A DNA stretch of 64,000 nt from Streptomyces cirratus (GCF_014650775.1 NZ_BMVP01000005.1:1-64000), one strand, 5' to 3'. Counted from the stretch's first letter, positions 20,250-29,676 are shown. The notes: generated by a model not told the origin, from the letters alone. Translations and numbers: made by a program.

Positions 20250-21637
20250 GCGGGGCGTTGGGAGCGACGGGCTTCCCCGAGCAGGCGGTACGGGCCCGGG
20301 CCAGGGCGGGAACGGCCGAGGTGTTCCCGCCCGCGGACTCCTACGGCAGTCGGCTGTACGGGGCCACGGCGCGGGAACCGGAGGACGCGCTGGACGAACT
20401 GCGGCTCGTACCGCCGGTGTTCATGCCGCGGCGGCTGGAGAAACTCATAGAACTGGGCCGCGAGCCCTCCTACGAGGACGTGGACCTGCACACGACCGTC
20501 GGCGGCTTCGCGGCCGAACTTCCGCTCTACCTCTCGGCGTTCGGATCCACCCGCGCGGGCAGCGGAGACCTCGGGGTGGCGGCGGGCAGGCAGGCGGCGC
20601 GGCTCGGCATCCCGATGGTGATCGGCGAGAACATGGTGCCGGTGCACGGGTACTCCCGCGGCGGCGACGGCATGCGGTCTGCGCTGCTGGAGCGGATCGC
20701 GGCGTACACGGAGAGCGTCGCGGACGGCGTCGGCGGGGTGGTGGTGCAGCAGTCCACCGAGGACGCCGACTCGGAGGTGTGGAACCTCCTCTACAGCGAC
20801 CCGGGCACGCGGGCGCTGCGGGACTCCGGCCGGCTGGGCTTCGAGCTGAAGGTGGGCCAGGGGGCGAAGCCGGGGCTAGGCGGGATGACGGTGGTCGGCG
20901 CCGACGAAGGCGAGCGGCTGGCCGGGCAGTTCACGGTAAGGGACCTGCTGGGCGAGCGCGGGCGGCTGCTGCGGTGCGCGACCCCGGGCACCTTCACCGA
21001 GGAGATCGTCCGCCAGCAGTTGCGGTTCATGCGGAACAACTTTCCGCTGGCCCGCACCTGGGTGAAGTTCCATCCCGGCCGGGACATCGCGCGGGCCGCG
21101 GCCACCGCGTGGGCGGCGGGCGCCGACGCGGTGACGGTGGACGGCGCCGAGGGCGGCACCGGCTGGGCGCCCCGGGTCTTCCTCGACCAGGTCGGCCTGC
21201 CGCTCGGGGAATGCCTGCGCCGGATCGGCCCCCCGGCCGGGGACCTGCTCGCCACGGGCCGGATCTGGGAAGGGGGCCGGGCGGTGCGGGCGCTGGCGCT
21301 CGGGGCGACGGCCGTGGGCCTGGGACGGGCGGCGCTGCTCGCGGTCGACGAGGACCCGCGCGAGGGCCTGGTCCGGCTGGCGCGGGCGCTGGCGCTGGAA
21401 ACCCGGCTGCTGGTGAGCGCGGTCGGCAAGTACCGGGTCGCGGACCTGGACCCGGAGGACCTGTGGTCGCCGAACGCCCCGGCCCCGGCGCCCCCGCCCC
21501 TCGAAGCCCCCGCCCCCGCAACCCCACCGGCCGGATCCCGGACCGCCGGGACCCCGGCCGCGGGAACCACGCCGCTCCGCCCCCCGCCAGTCAGGCCGGC
21601 AGCCGCCGGGGCCACGTCGGTCAGGGGGCGGGCGTGA
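20246..21637 (+). CDS. FMN glutamate-synthase-like flavoprotein (GltB central-domain family)
   Basis: 463 aa, starting GTG inside the preceding stop. It resembles the FMN-binding (alpha/beta)8 domain of glutamate synthase: LPLYLSAFGSTRAG, then FELKVGQGAKPGLGG, KFHPGRDIARAAATAW and DAVTVDGAEGGTGWAP, the phosphate-binding segment. There is no N-terminal glutaminase domain and no visible Cys-rich Fe-S cluster segment. It could reduce an imine or oxidise an amino acid made by its neighbours. The last ~60 residues are a Pro/Ala-rich tail, probably disordered. The pairing with a synthetase-like ligase and glutamate mutase is the striking feature of this operon. Confidence 0.82.
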   Translation: MSGALGATGFPEQAVRARARAGTAEVFPPADSYGSRLYGATAREPEDALDELRLVPPVFMPRRLEKLIELGREPSYEDVDLHTTVGGFAAELPLYLSAFGSTRAGSGDLGVAAGRQAARLGIPMVIGENMVPVHGYSRGGDGMRSALLERIAAYTESVADGVGGVVVQQSTEDADSEVWNLLYSDPGTRALRDSGRLGFELKVGQGAKPGLGGMTVVGADEGERLAGQFTVRDLLGERGRLLRCATPGTFTEEIVRQQLRFMRNNFPLARTWVKFHPGRDIARAAATAWAAGADAVTVDGAEGGTGWAPRVFLDQVGLPLGECLRRIGPPAGDLLATGRIWEGGRAVRALALGATAVGLGRAALLAVDEDPREGLVRLARALALETRLLVSAVGKYRVADLDPEDLWSPNAPAPAPPPLEAPAPATPPAGSRTAGTPAAGTTPLRPPPVRPAAAGATSVRGRA

Positions 21638-21936
21638 CGGGGCGGGGCGGGGGTCGGTCCTGCGGGCGGCGGCCCCGCGGCCGTGGGGCGGGCGGGAACC
21701 GGCCTCGCGGGTGCCGGCCGTGCCCGGTGCGGGCGCGGTTCCGGCTCTCCGACCTCCCCGGGGTCACGGCCGCCTCGGCCACCGGCGCCGCCGCCGCTTC
21801 CCGGGCCCTGGCCCGGGCCGGGCTCGGCCACCTCGGCGGCCACCTCGCCCTGCGCGGCCGCGCCGGGGCCCGCCCGGCCGATCTGGCCCGGGCGGCGGAA
21901 CGCGCCGTCGCCGCCGCCCTGCGCCGCGCCCGCTGA
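21634..21936 (+). CDS. Small Arg/Ala-rich protein of unknown function in the mutase operon
   Basis: 100 aa from a GTG that overlaps the preceding stop (GTGA), repeating the coupling used by the other genes of the operon. The first ~35 residues are Gly/Arg-rich. Residues 45-100 are Ala/Leu-rich with helical periodicity (RFRLSDLPGVTAASATGAAA, then LARAAERAVAAALRR) and could form amphipathic helices. I do not recognise a family. The position and overlap support translation; the composition is also what spurious high-GC frames give, so confidence is limited. Confidence 0.45.
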   Translation: MTGRGGGRSCGRRPRGRGAGGNRPRGCRPCPVRARFRLSDLPGVTAASATGAAAASRALARAGLGHLGGHLALRGRAGARPADLARAAERAVAAALRRAR

Positions 21937-22009
21937 CCCGGGCCACGGCCACAGCCCGCGCACGTGGTCCCGTACCGCTCACCCACCCCACACCGAGAAC
22001 AGGTGCACC

Positions 22010-23272
22010 ATGGAAACCCCCGTACAGACACCCACCGCGGCCCCCACGGTCCAGTGGGGCCGCGTGAGCTCCCTGGTCGGTGGCCAGGCCGCCGTCCAGC
22101 TCGGCAGCTTCGCCCTGCTCATCGCCATGAACTGGACCGCCGTCCAGCTCGGCGGCACCGGCGCGGTCACCCTGCTGACCCTGGCCGCCACCGTCCCCCG
22201 GGCCCTGATGCTGATCTTCGGCGGGGCGGTCGCCGACACCCTCGGCCCGCGCTTCGTCCTGCTGCGGACCACCTCCGCCCGCGTCGCGGTCCTCGGCGCC
22301 GGGGCAGTGGTCACCGCGACGACCCACCAGCTGTGGCCGCTCGTGGTGATCGCCCTCGTCGAGGGGATCCTCCTCGGCCTCGCCGGTCCGGCCTCCGGGG
22401 TGCTGCTGCCGATGTTCGCCCGCGGCGACCAGCTCGCCCGGGCCAACTCCCTCTACTCCATGGTGCTGCGGGTCGCGCCGATCCTCGGGGCGCCGGCCGG
22501 CGCGTTCCTGATCACCGTCGGGGAGCTGTGGCTGGCGATGCTCGTCGGAGCCGTCACCGGCGCGATCTGGCTCGGCTGCCTGCTGCACGTCACGCACGGC
22601 TTCGTCCGGCCCGCGCCCGAGCCCGGCGTCTCCCTGGTCAAGCGCTCCGGAGACGGTTTCCGGCTGCTGGCCCGCCACCCCCGTCTGCGCTGGATGTTCG
22701 TGGCCGCCCTGTGCCTGGACATGGCGTTCAGCTGGCCGGCCGAGGTCGCCCTGCCGCTGCTGGTCTCCGAGCGCGGCTGGGGGGTCGGCGCGGTGGGTGT
22801 GGTCCTGGCCGCGTTCAGCGTGGGCGCCCTCGGCTCCAGCGCGGTGGGCGCGGCCATGGCGCACCGGATCCCGATGTTCGTACGGCTCGTCCTGACCGGT
22901 GCCGGCCTGGCCGCCGGGATCCTGGTGATGGCCCTGATGCCGTCCGTGGCCTCCCTCACCGCGGTCGCCGCAGGGGTAGGCCTGCTGTCCGGCCTGAACG
23001 GCCCGGCCATCGTCACGCTGTACCAGCAGTCGGCCCCCGAGGAACGGATGGGCGCCGCGATGTCGACGCTCTCCCTCGCCGGGATCGGCACCGCCCCGAT
23101 CTCCATCGCCGTGTTCAGCTCGTTGTCCCTGGCCCTCGGTGTCCAGACCACCTGGCTGCTGTGCGGGGCCATCGCGTTCGTCTCGCCGCTCGCGGCCGTC
23201 CTGGCGCTGCGGCACCCCGCCGAGGAGGAGGAGCCCGCCCCGGTGGAGCTCCCCGTCCCCGCGGCCGCCTGA
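22010..23272 (+). CDS. MFS transporter, probable exporter of the cluster product
   Basis: 420 aa with about twelve hydrophobic segments of the major facilitator superfamily; the loop GGAVADTLGPR after the second helix is the family's conserved loop motif. The MFS_3/EntS-like pattern (LARHPRLRWMF in the central loop) is typical of actinomycete drug or siderophore exporters. It lies between the mutase operon and the phosphopantetheinyl transferase, so export of the peptide is the natural role. A short Pro/Glu-rich cytoplasmic tail ends the protein. Confidence 0.88.
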   Translation: METPVQTPTAAPTVQWGRVSSLVGGQAAVQLGSFALLIAMNWTAVQLGGTGAVTLLTLAATVPRALMLIFGGAVADTLGPRFVLLRTTSARVAVLGAGAVVTATTHQLWPLVVIALVEGILLGLAGPASGVLLPMFARGDQLARANSLYSMVLRVAPILGAPAGAFLITVGELWLAMLVGAVTGAIWLGCLLHVTHGFVRPAPEPGVSLVKRSGDGFRLLARHPRLRWMFVAALCLDMAFSWPAEVALPLLVSERGWGVGAVGVVLAAFSVGALGSSAVGAAMAHRIPMFVRLVLTGAGLAAGILVMALMPSVASLTAVAAGVGLLSGLNGPAIVTLYQQSAPEERMGAAMSTLSLAGIGTAPISIAVFSSLSLALGVQTTWLLCGAIAFVSPLAAVLALRHPAEEEEPAPVELPVPAAA

Positions 23273-23285
23273 GGAGGTTGTTGCC

Positions 23286-24002
23286 ATGGAACCGGGCACT
23301 GCTCGACTTCTCGTACCGACCCCGCTGTCGGGTCCCGGGCCGGGACCGGCCGAGACCGTGCTGGTGGCGGCGAGTCCGCAGCTGTGGCTCGTGGACACCA
23401 CCGCCTACCGGGTGCACGCGGCCCGGCACGCGCCCGGCACCCTCGACGCCCAGGAGCTGGCCCGCGCGGCCGAGTTCGTCCGGGCGGCGGACCGCGACAG
23501 CTACGTCTGCGCCCACGTGGCGCTGCGCCGGCTGCTCGGCGCGTACCTGGGCATGCCGGCGCGGGAGGTGGTCGTGGAACGGGCGCCCTGCACGCACTGC
23601 GACGAGCCGCACGGACGGCCCGTGCTGCCGGGCGGGGCCCTGCACTTCTCCCTCTCGCACTGCACGGGGATCAGCCTGCTGGCCTTCGCGACGGCCCCCG
23701 TCGGGGTGGACGTGGAGGAGCTGGTCCTGCCGCAGTCGATCGCGGAGACGGCCGACGTCCTGCACCCGAGGGAGGCGGCCGAGCTGGCCGCCCTCCCGCC
23801 GGGCGACCGCTCGCTGGCCTTCACCAGGGTGTGGACCCGCAAGGAGGCGTACCTCAAGGGGCTCGGGGTGGGTCTGTCGGAGAACCCGGCGGCGGACTAC
23901 GTGGGCACGGGCCCCGTGCCGGCCGGCCTGCCGGGCTGGTCCCTGACGGACGCCCTGGTCCCGGAGGGCCACTGCGCGGCGGTGGCCCTGCGGGATCCGT
24001 GA
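23286..24002 (+). CDS. Sfp-type 4'-phosphopantetheinyl transferase
   Basis: 238 aa. The enzyme moves phosphopantetheine from CoA to the serine of carrier domains. Diagnostic motifs are GVDVEEL near residue 140 (Mg2+-binding Asp/Glu) and FTRVWTRKEAYLKGLGVGL (the W-x-x-K-E-A-x-x-K motif). PHGRPVLPGGALHFSLSHC is the substrate-binding segment. GAGGAGG immediately after the exporter stop gives a strong ribosome site, so it is co-transcribed. It would activate the seven carrier domains visible in this window. Confidence 0.94.
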   Translation: MEPGTARLLVPTPLSGPGPGPAETVLVAASPQLWLVDTTAYRVHAARHAPGTLDAQELARAAEFVRAADRDSYVCAHVALRRLLGAYLGMPAREVVVERAPCTHCDEPHGRPVLPGGALHFSLSHCTGISLLAFATAPVGVDVEELVLPQSIAETADVLHPREAAELAALPPGDRSLAFTRVWTRKEAYLKGLGVGLSENPAADYVGTGPVPAGLPGWSLTDALVPEGHCAAVALRDP

Positions 24003-24043
24003 AGGCCGCCGGCCCTGTCGGTGCCGGTGGTTACCCTGCACGG

Positions 24044-24571
24044 ATGACCACGACGACCGACGACGACCGCGGTTTCCCGCCCGCCCTCGCCGAGGTGGCG
24101 GCGACGGAGTTCGACCACGACGAGGGCAACGGGATCGACTTCGAGCCCTACGCCGCCTTCGACTCCGCCGAGGAGACCACCGACTGGCTGCGGAGCTGGA
24201 CGGGCAACCCCGACCTGGACGGCGGCGCGTACCGCGTCTTCGGCCAGGACGGCACGGGCGGGCTCGCCGCCCTGTGGTGCGTGCGGCCCGGACGTCCCCT
24301 CGTCGAGCAGCCCGTGGTGTTCATGGGGTCGGAGGGGGCGTGCGGTGTCGTGGCCGGAGGCGTGTCCGACTTCCTGTGGGTGCTGGCGGACGGCATCGGG
24401 CCGATGGAGGCGGTGGAGTACGACGACCTCTCGGGCCGTGCGGACCCCGTCCTCGCCTCGCTCGCCGAGCGGTACGCGACCACGCCGCGCCGGCCGGCCC
24501 GCGAGATCGTGCTCGGCGCGCGGGCCGACTTCCCCGCGTACGTGCAGGACATCGAGGCCCTCTGCCGCTGA
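24044..24571 (+). CDS. Conserved hypothetical protein (SMI1/KNR4-like?)
   Basis: 175 aa, acidic, no signal peptide or membrane segment. The pattern of a short N-terminal helix, a W-rich middle (DWLRSWTGNP, AALWCVRPG), VVFMGSEGACGVVAGGVSDFLWVLADG and a C-terminal helix is reminiscent of the SMI1/KNR4 (SUKH) fold, but I cannot confirm this by eye. TTACCCT lies 6-7 bases before the ATG and there is no Shine-Dalgarno, which suggests a leaderless transcript. The NRPS cluster appears to end before this gene. Confidence 0.75.
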   Translation: MTTTTDDDRGFPPALAEVAATEFDHDEGNGIDFEPYAAFDSAEETTDWLRSWTGNPDLDGGAYRVFGQDGTGGLAALWCVRPGRPLVEQPVVFMGSEGACGVVAGGVSDFLWVLADGIGPMEAVEYDDLSGRADPVLASLAERYATTPRRPAREIVLGARADFPAYVQDIEALCR

Positions 24572-24668
24572 GCGGTCCGCCGGTCCCGGGGCGGAGCCGC
24601 GGTCCCGGAGCTGTGCCGCGGTCCCGGGGCGGGCGTGTCCGGCGGGCCGGTGAATCGTTTGCGCAGGC

Positions 24669-25004
24669 ATGACGACGACGCACTCCACGCCCACCACCTC
24701 GGCGCGGCACCGGGCTGCGGACGACGGCGTCCGCAGCCTTTTCGTGCCCCGCCAGCCGTCGCACGCCGCCGGTTCCGCCCCGCTGTTCGATGAACTCGCC
24801 CTGGAGTGGGCGGCGCGCGGTGCCACCGTGCCCAACCGGCCTGATCCGACGTGGCTGCGGCTGGTGTCCTGGGAGCACTTCCAGCGGGAGACCGCGGCCA
24901 CGGTCCGCGACCTGCACCTGCGTGGCCACCGCCCCGAGCCGGCGCCCGAGCCGGCGCCCGAGCCCGCCGCCGCAGACGGCCGCCCCCGCTGGCTGCGCGC
25001 GTGA
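24669..25004 (+). CDS. Hypothetical protein, 111 aa
   Basis: I recognise no family. The centre (SLFVPRQPSHAAGSAPLFDE, then WLRLVSWEHFQRETAATVRDL) has normal protein composition with several aromatic residues, which supports real coding. The C-terminus has a short PEPAPEPAPEPA repeat and ends PRWLRA. It converges on the oxidoreductase gene 39 bp downstream. Confidence 0.6.
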   Translation: MTTTHSTPTTSARHRAADDGVRSLFVPRQPSHAAGSAPLFDELALEWAARGATVPNRPDPTWLRLVSWEHFQRETAATVRDLHLRGHRPEPAPEPAPEPAAADGRPRWLRA

Positions 25005-25043
25005 GGGCGGTCCGTTCCGGCGGCGAGGCGTGCGGACGCCGAT

Positions 25044-26009
25044 TCACTCCTCGGTGGTGACGGTGAGCTTCCCCCGTACGTGACCGGCGGTGGAGTCGGC
25101 GTAGACCTCCCCCATCGCGGAGAACGGGTACGTGGTGGTCTCGGGGACCCGGAGCCGGCCCGAAGTTACGAGCCGGGCGAGTTCCTCCATGTCCGAGACG
25201 GTGGCGTCGTAGTTGAAGTTGACGGCGCGCACGCCCCGGGCCGCCACGGCGTCCGGGTCGGCGGCGAAGAGCGTGCTGGCCAGCCGGCCGCCGTCACGCA
25301 GCAGCGGGGCGATCCGCCCGGCCACCAGGTCCCGGCCGTCCACCAGGTCGAGTGCGGCGTCGACTCCGCCGGGATGACCCGCGCGGACGGCCTCGGCCAC
25401 GTCGGCGGTGCGGTAGTCGATCACCTCGGCGGCGCCGAGGCCGCGGACGTAGTCGTGGTCCTGGCCGGCGGCGACCGCGATCACCCGGGCCCCGCGGGAC
25501 GCGGCCAGCTGCACCACGTAGGAGCCGACACCACCGGCCGCCCCGACCACGAGCAGGGATTCGCCCTCCCGGGGGTCCAGCCAGCGGGTGAGGGCGAGCG
25601 CGGTACCGCCGGTCATGGGGAGCGCCGCCGCCGGGACCGGGCCCAAGTCCTCGGGGCGCTCGGCGAGGGCGGCGGTCTCGATGGAGGCGGTCATGTAAGG
25701 GGCGTAGGAGCCGTACGGGTGCTCCGCGATGGTCGCGGGGCGGCGCATGCCGAAGACCTCCGCGCCGACCTCGAACGGGGCGCCGTCACCGGCCGCGGCC
25801 ACCTGGCCGGCCACGTCGAACCCGAGGACCAGCGGGAAGGCGAAAGTGGCGCCCGGGCGGGCGAGCTCACCCGCAGCGACCTTCCAGTCGATGGGGTTGA
25901 CCGAAGCGGCCCGCACCTTGATCAGCACCTCGCCGGGCCCCGGCTCCGGCACGGGCAGTTCCCGCAGGGCGGGTGGCTCACCGAAGGCTTCGACGGCGAA
26001 TGCGTACAT
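25044..26009 (-). CDS. NADP-dependent zinc-type alcohol dehydrogenase / quinone oxidoreductase (MDR family)
   Basis: 321 aa of the medium-chain dehydrogenase/reductase superfamily. The N-terminal GroES-like domain has PEPGPGEVLIKVRAASVNPIDWK and GFDVAGQVAAAGDGA; the Rossmann domain starts at GESLLVVGAAGGVGSYVVQ. Zinc-ligand cysteines are absent, as in quinone oxidoreductase-like members. GGAGGAA precedes the ATG. No neighbour indicates the substrate. Confidence 0.92.
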   Translation of the reverse strand: MYAFAVEAFGEPPALRELPVPEPGPGEVLIKVRAASVNPIDWKVAAGELARPGATFAFPLVLGFDVAGQVAAAGDGAPFEVGAEVFGMRRPATIAEHPYGSYAPYMTASIETAALAERPEDLGPVPAAALPMTGGTALALTRWLDPREGESLLVVGAAGGVGSYVVQLAASRGARVIAVAAGQDHDYVRGLGAAEVIDYRTADVAEAVRAGHPGGVDAALDLVDGRDLVAGRIAPLLRDGGRLASTLFAADPDAVAARGVRAVNFNYDATVSDMEELARLVTSGRLRVPETTTYPFSAMGEVYADSTAGHVRGKLTVTTEE

Positions 26010-26204
26010 GACGGGTTCCTCCCGGGGTCAGGACGCCACGGCGGACGGTCCCGGCCGCCCGTCGCCGGGATCCATTCCACCCGGGCCCCGGGGGCACCCG
26101 CCTGCCGCCGGCCGGGTCACCCGACCGGCCCCCTCCCGGTGTCCGGGCATCGATGGGGGAAGCCGTGCCGCCCCGGGCGGGGGCGGCACGGCCCCTGGCG
26201 GCCG

Positions 26205-26420
26205 TCAGGCGAGGGCGGCGGCGTCGAGCTTGCCCGCCTTCGCGTCCTCGATCAGGGAGCCGAACTGGTCGGCGCTCATCTCCACGCGCTGACCGAAGTC
26301 ATCGGTGATGACGATGCGCCGCTCGGCGGGCGCGGACTCGTCGACGAACAACTGCGGGCAGCCACAGTCACACTTGCCGCAGAACGTCGCCACGGGTTCC
26401 AGCGAGTTGATATCGGTCAC
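26205..26420 (-). CDS. Small cysteine-rich protein, 71 aa, function unknown
   Basis: It starts with GTG, 4-6 bases after AGGAAGGG. Four cysteines cluster in FCGKCDCGCPQLFVD near residue 14, a likely metal-binding or redox site. The rest is acidic with a C-terminal helix (SADQFGSLIEDAKAGKLDAA). I do not recognise a named family. A 195-bp gap separates it from the oxidoreductase and 122 bp from the permease on the same strand. Confidence 0.7.
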   Translation of the reverse strand: MTDINSLEPVATFCGKCDCGCPQLFVDESAPAERRIVITDDFGQRVEMSADQFGSLIEDAKAGKLDAAALA

Positions 26421-26542
26421 GATCCCTTCCTCTCACATCCCGTCCGCGGATCGGCCTCCCGCCCCCGGACGTAAGGGACATGCCCCTGCGGCGGCGTCCG
26501 CAAGCGCTCCGGCCGGGCACCGGCCACGCCCCGGCCGCTTCC

Positions 26543-28525
26543 TCAGTCGCCGACGTGGATGCCCGGGCGCCGGTCCGGGCACGGCTCGTGCTTGCGGATG
26601 ATCTCGCGGGTGACGGGCGCGGTGTCGCCCCGGCCGAGCAGGAAGTAGCGGAACATGTGCCGCAGCGGGCTGCCTTCCGCCCAGGCGAAGTAGCAGTGCG
26701 GCCTGACCCCCGTGGTGTCGCGCAGGGCGAGGAGGATCGCGGCGATGGCGTTCGGCGCGGCCGGCGCTTCGGCGCGCAGGACCCGGTAGCCGTCGACCTC
26801 GACACCGCGGACGGTGAGGGTCTCGCTGAAGTCGGAGGGGTCCACGACGTCGATCTCCAGGAAGATGACGTCGGCCGGTCCGGGGACGGGGTTGGTGCCG
26901 CGCTGTTCGAGTTCCTTGCCGGCGTACTCGGCCCGGTCCCCCGCCTCACGGCGGTTGGCGATGATGTTGATGGCGTTGTCGTAGGCGAGGGTGTCGGTGA
27001 CGAACCGGCGCGCCGCGTCGTCGAAGACGATCCGGTCGGCCCTCAGTTCGGTGGTGCGCGAGACGCGGGAGATCAGGGACACGACGATGATGCCGGCGAT
27101 GAACATCCCCGAGATGGTGATGCCGTCGGGCTTGTCGACGATGTTGGCGACGAGCGCGTAGAGCAGGACCGCGGTCAGCACGGCGAAACCGGCGGTCGTG
27201 GCGCGTTGGCGGCGGCGCAGGGCCGAGACGGTGACGGCGAAGGCGCCGGAGACCATCATGGCGAGGATCCCGGTGGCGTAGGCGCCGGCCTGCGCGTTGA
27301 CGTCGGCGTCGAAGGCGATGGTGATGCCGACGCACAGGGCGGTGTAGACGAGTACGACGGGCCGCACCGCGCGCCCCCATTCGGGGGCCATCCCGTAGTC
27401 GGGCAGGTAGCGGGGCACGATGTTGATCAGGCCCGCCATCGCGGACGCGCCCGCGAACCAGAGGATCAGGATGGTGCTGATGTCGTAGACGGTGCCGAAG
27501 GCCTCCCCGACGTGTTCGTGCGCGAGCCAGGCCAGTGCACGGCCGTTCGCCGCGCCGCCGGCTTCGAACTCCTTGTGCGGGATGAGGACCGTGGTGACGA
27601 AACTCGCGGCCAGCAGGTAGACGCTCATCACGAGCGCCGCGGTGGTCAGGAGCTTGCGGGTGTTGCGGATCCGGGACTGCAGGTGCTCCTCGGGGTCGGC
27701 GCCCTCGGCCGCGACGAGCGGCATCATGCTCACCCCGGTCTCGAATCCGGACAGGCCGAGGACGAGCAGGGGGAACGCGAGCAGTGCCGGGCCCGCCAGG
27801 TCGCCGAGACCGCCTCCGCCCTCGGCGAGGGCGTCCGTCCAGGCCGACCAGGCGCCGGGGGTGGTGAACACGTCGACCGCTCCGACGCCGATGGTCACCG
27901 CGTTCAGCAGCAGGAAGACGGCGACCAGGGGGATGGCCACGCTGACCGCTTCGCTGAACCCGAGCAGGAACACGCCGCCGAGGAGCAGCAGCATCGCGAC
28001 GGTGATGGCCACCTCGTGGCCGTGCAGGGCCTGCGGGAAGAACGGGTTCTCGACGACGTGAACGGAGGCGTCCGCCGCCGACAGGGTGATGGTGATGACC
28101 CACGAGGTCGCGACGAAGCCCAGCAGGACCAGCACGAACAACTTGCCCCGCCAGAAGGGCAGCAGGTCTTCCAGCATGGCCACCGAGCCGGCACCGTGCG
28201 GGCTTTCGCGCGTCACCCGCCGGTACATCGGCAGCATGCCGAAGAGGGTCAGCGCGACGATCACCAGCGTGGCCAGCGGTGAGACGGCGCCTGCGGCGAG
28301 CGCGGCGATCGCCGGCACGTAGGCCAGGCTGGAGAAGTAGTCGACGCCGGTCAGGCACATCACCTTCCACCAGGCGTGCGGCTCGTTGTGCCCCTCTCCG
28401 GCCGCCGGCCCGACCGGCTGTACCCGGTGCCGAAGCAGCCACTGCGCCAGGCCTCCGCTCGGCTGCGGCCGCAGAGCGGGGCTGTCCACCGCTTCCGGTA
28501 CGGCCAGTTGTTCCGTGTCCTTCAT
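26543..28525 (-). CDS. APC-superfamily permease with C-terminal cytoplasmic domain
   Basis: About 660 aa from the ATG of MKDTEQ. An in-frame ATG 54 bases further upstream would add 18 residues, but the internal start is preceded by GGTGATGGGG. About twelve membrane segments lie between residues 60 and 500, with the APC-type first helix [20 protein letters not shown]. From ~510 a soluble domain follows ([34 protein letters not shown]). The family transports amino acids or cations; the substrate is not readable. Confidence 0.85.
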   Translation of the reverse strand: MKDTEQLAVPEAVDSPALRPQPSGGLAQWLLRHRVQPVGPAAGEGHNEPHAWWKVMCLTGVDYFSSLAYVPAIAALAAGAVSPLATLVIVALTLFGMLPMYRRVTRESPHGAGSVAMLEDLLPFWRGKLFVLVLLGFVATSWVITITLSAADASVHVVENPFFPQALHGHEVAITVAMLLLLGGVFLLGFSEAVSVAIPLVAVFLLLNAVTIGVGAVDVFTTPGAWSAWTDALAEGGGGLGDLAGPALLAFPLLVLGLSGFETGVSMMPLVAAEGADPEEHLQSRIRNTRKLLTTAALVMSVYLLAASFVTTVLIPHKEFEAGGAANGRALAWLAHEHVGEAFGTVYDISTILILWFAGASAMAGLINIVPRYLPDYGMAPEWGRAVRPVVLVYTALCVGITIAFDADVNAQAGAYATGILAMMVSGAFAVTVSALRRRQRATTAGFAVLTAVLLYALVANIVDKPDGITISGMFIAGIIVVSLISRVSRTTELRADRIVFDDAARRFVTDTLAYDNAINIIANRREAGDRAEYAGKELEQRGTNPVPGPADVIFLEIDVVDPSDFSETLTVRGVEVDGYRVLRAEAPAAPNAIAAILLALRDTTGVRPHCYFAWAEGSPLRHMFRYFLLGRGDTAPVTREIIRKHEPCPDRRPGIHVGD

Positions 28526-28787
28526 TTCCCCATCACCCTTCCGGCCCGGAGCGCCGGGCATGACCGCCGTCGCGGCCACACACCCGCGACGACGATCACC
28601 GAGTATGCGGCCTGCCGCCCGGGACGCTCCGGCCGGGGGGCGTCACTTCGCCGGGTCGGAGCCGGCTGCACGGACGGAGCAGAACGCGGGCGCTCACGGG
28701 CAATCTGCCCCCTCCGCCCGTCCCTACGGTTGGGTCCCGCCCGGTTGCTCCCGGCGCCGACCGATCCCCTCCACGAGGAGTTGTGCC

Positions 28788-29528
28788 ATGCCCCACCGCC
28801 CCCATGACCCGGCCGCCGCGCCCACCGTCGTCCTGGTGCACGGCGCCTTCGCCGACGCGTCCTCCTTCTCCCGCGTCATCCCCGAGCTGCTGGCCCGCGG
28901 CCTGGAGGTGCTCGCCCCGGCGGTTCCCAACCGCAGCCTGCTCGGTGACTGCGCGTACATCGCCTCGGTCGTCCGCCGGATAGCGGGCCCCGTCGTCCTG
29001 GTGGGACACTCCTACGGGGGCGCCGTCATCACCGTCGCAGGCGCCGAGGACAACGTCGCCGGGCTGGTCTACCTGGCCGGCTACGCCCTGGAGGAGGGCG
29101 AGAGCCTGGGCGAACTCCAGGGCCGCTTCCCCGATTCCGACCTCGCGGGCGCACTGGTCTACGCGCCGTTCCCCGTCGCGGGCTCGGCCACCCCGGGTAC
29201 CGACGTGTCGGTCCGGGCCGACGCGTTCCCCGCCGTCTTCGCCGCCGACGTCGACCCCGGCCTGGCTTCCGTGCTCGCCGTGTCCCAGCGTCCGCTGGCG
29301 GCGCAGGCGTTCGCGGAGGCCGCCCCGGTCGCGGCGTGGCGGACCAAGCCGTCGTGGGGGCTGGTGTCGTCGGCGGACCACACCATCAACCCGGAGGTCC
29401 AGCGCTACGGTTACCGGCGGGCCGGCATGACCACCGTCGAGGTCGACTCCTCGCACCTCGTGATGCTCGCCCACCCCGGCCGCGTCGCCGACCTCATCCA
29501 CGAGGCGGTCCGGGCCGTCACCCGCTGA
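28788..29528 (+). CDS. Alpha/beta hydrolase
   Basis: 246 aa. The oxyanion segment VVLVHGAFADASSF opens the protein, the nucleophile is in GHSYGGAVI near residue 77, and the catalytic histidine in SSHLVMLAHP near the C-terminus. This is the pattern of small secondary-metabolite-type or detoxifying hydrolases (EstC/salicylate-esterase-like). GAGGAG lies 7 bases before the ATG. It stands alone between divergent and parallel genes, so no pathway can be assigned. Confidence 0.9.
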   Translation: MPHRPHDPAAAPTVVLVHGAFADASSFSRVIPELLARGLEVLAPAVPNRSLLGDCAYIASVVRRIAGPVVLVGHSYGGAVITVAGAEDNVAGLVYLAGYALEEGESLGELQGRFPDSDLAGALVYAPFPVAGSATPGTDVSVRADAFPAVFAADVDPGLASVLAVSQRPLAAQAFAEAAPVAAWRTKPSWGLVSSADHTINPEVQRYGYRRAGMTTVEVDSSHLVMLAHPGRVADLIHEAVRAVTR

Positions 29529-29641
29529 CCCCCATCTCCCCCGCCGGGCCGCCCCCGGCACCGCATACGCGTGCGCGTGCGCGTCGAACTCGCCACCACC
29601 TCCGCGTCCCGGCACGCGAAGCCGGTCGCGGCGGGCGCGGG

Positions 29642-29671
29642 TTGACCCGGCCGGCGGAGTCTGCCTATAAC
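29642..29671 (+). promoter_or_regulatory. Strong sigma70-type promoter, probably leaderless
   Basis: TTGACC (29642-29647) and TATAAC (29666-29671) are separated by 18 bp, a near-consensus vegetative promoter. The expected start site falls on or next to the ATG at 29677, and there is no Shine-Dalgarno sequence, so the transporter mRNA is probably leaderless. Confidence 0.7.
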
Positions 29672-29676
29672 CCGCC

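Noticed and set aside
1-24002. Assignment of the cluster to a known lipopeptide (friulimicin, malacidin, skyllamycin types)
   Set aside because: Glutamate mutase is shared, but the A-less C-T-C-T-C-T protein, the A-C-T order and the ligase/flavoprotein pair do not match those clusters as I remember them.
25080-28282. Long plus-strand frames opposite the oxidoreductase and the APC permease
   Set aside because: Translations are His/Gly/Asp/Gln-rich shadows of well-conserved minus-strand genes.
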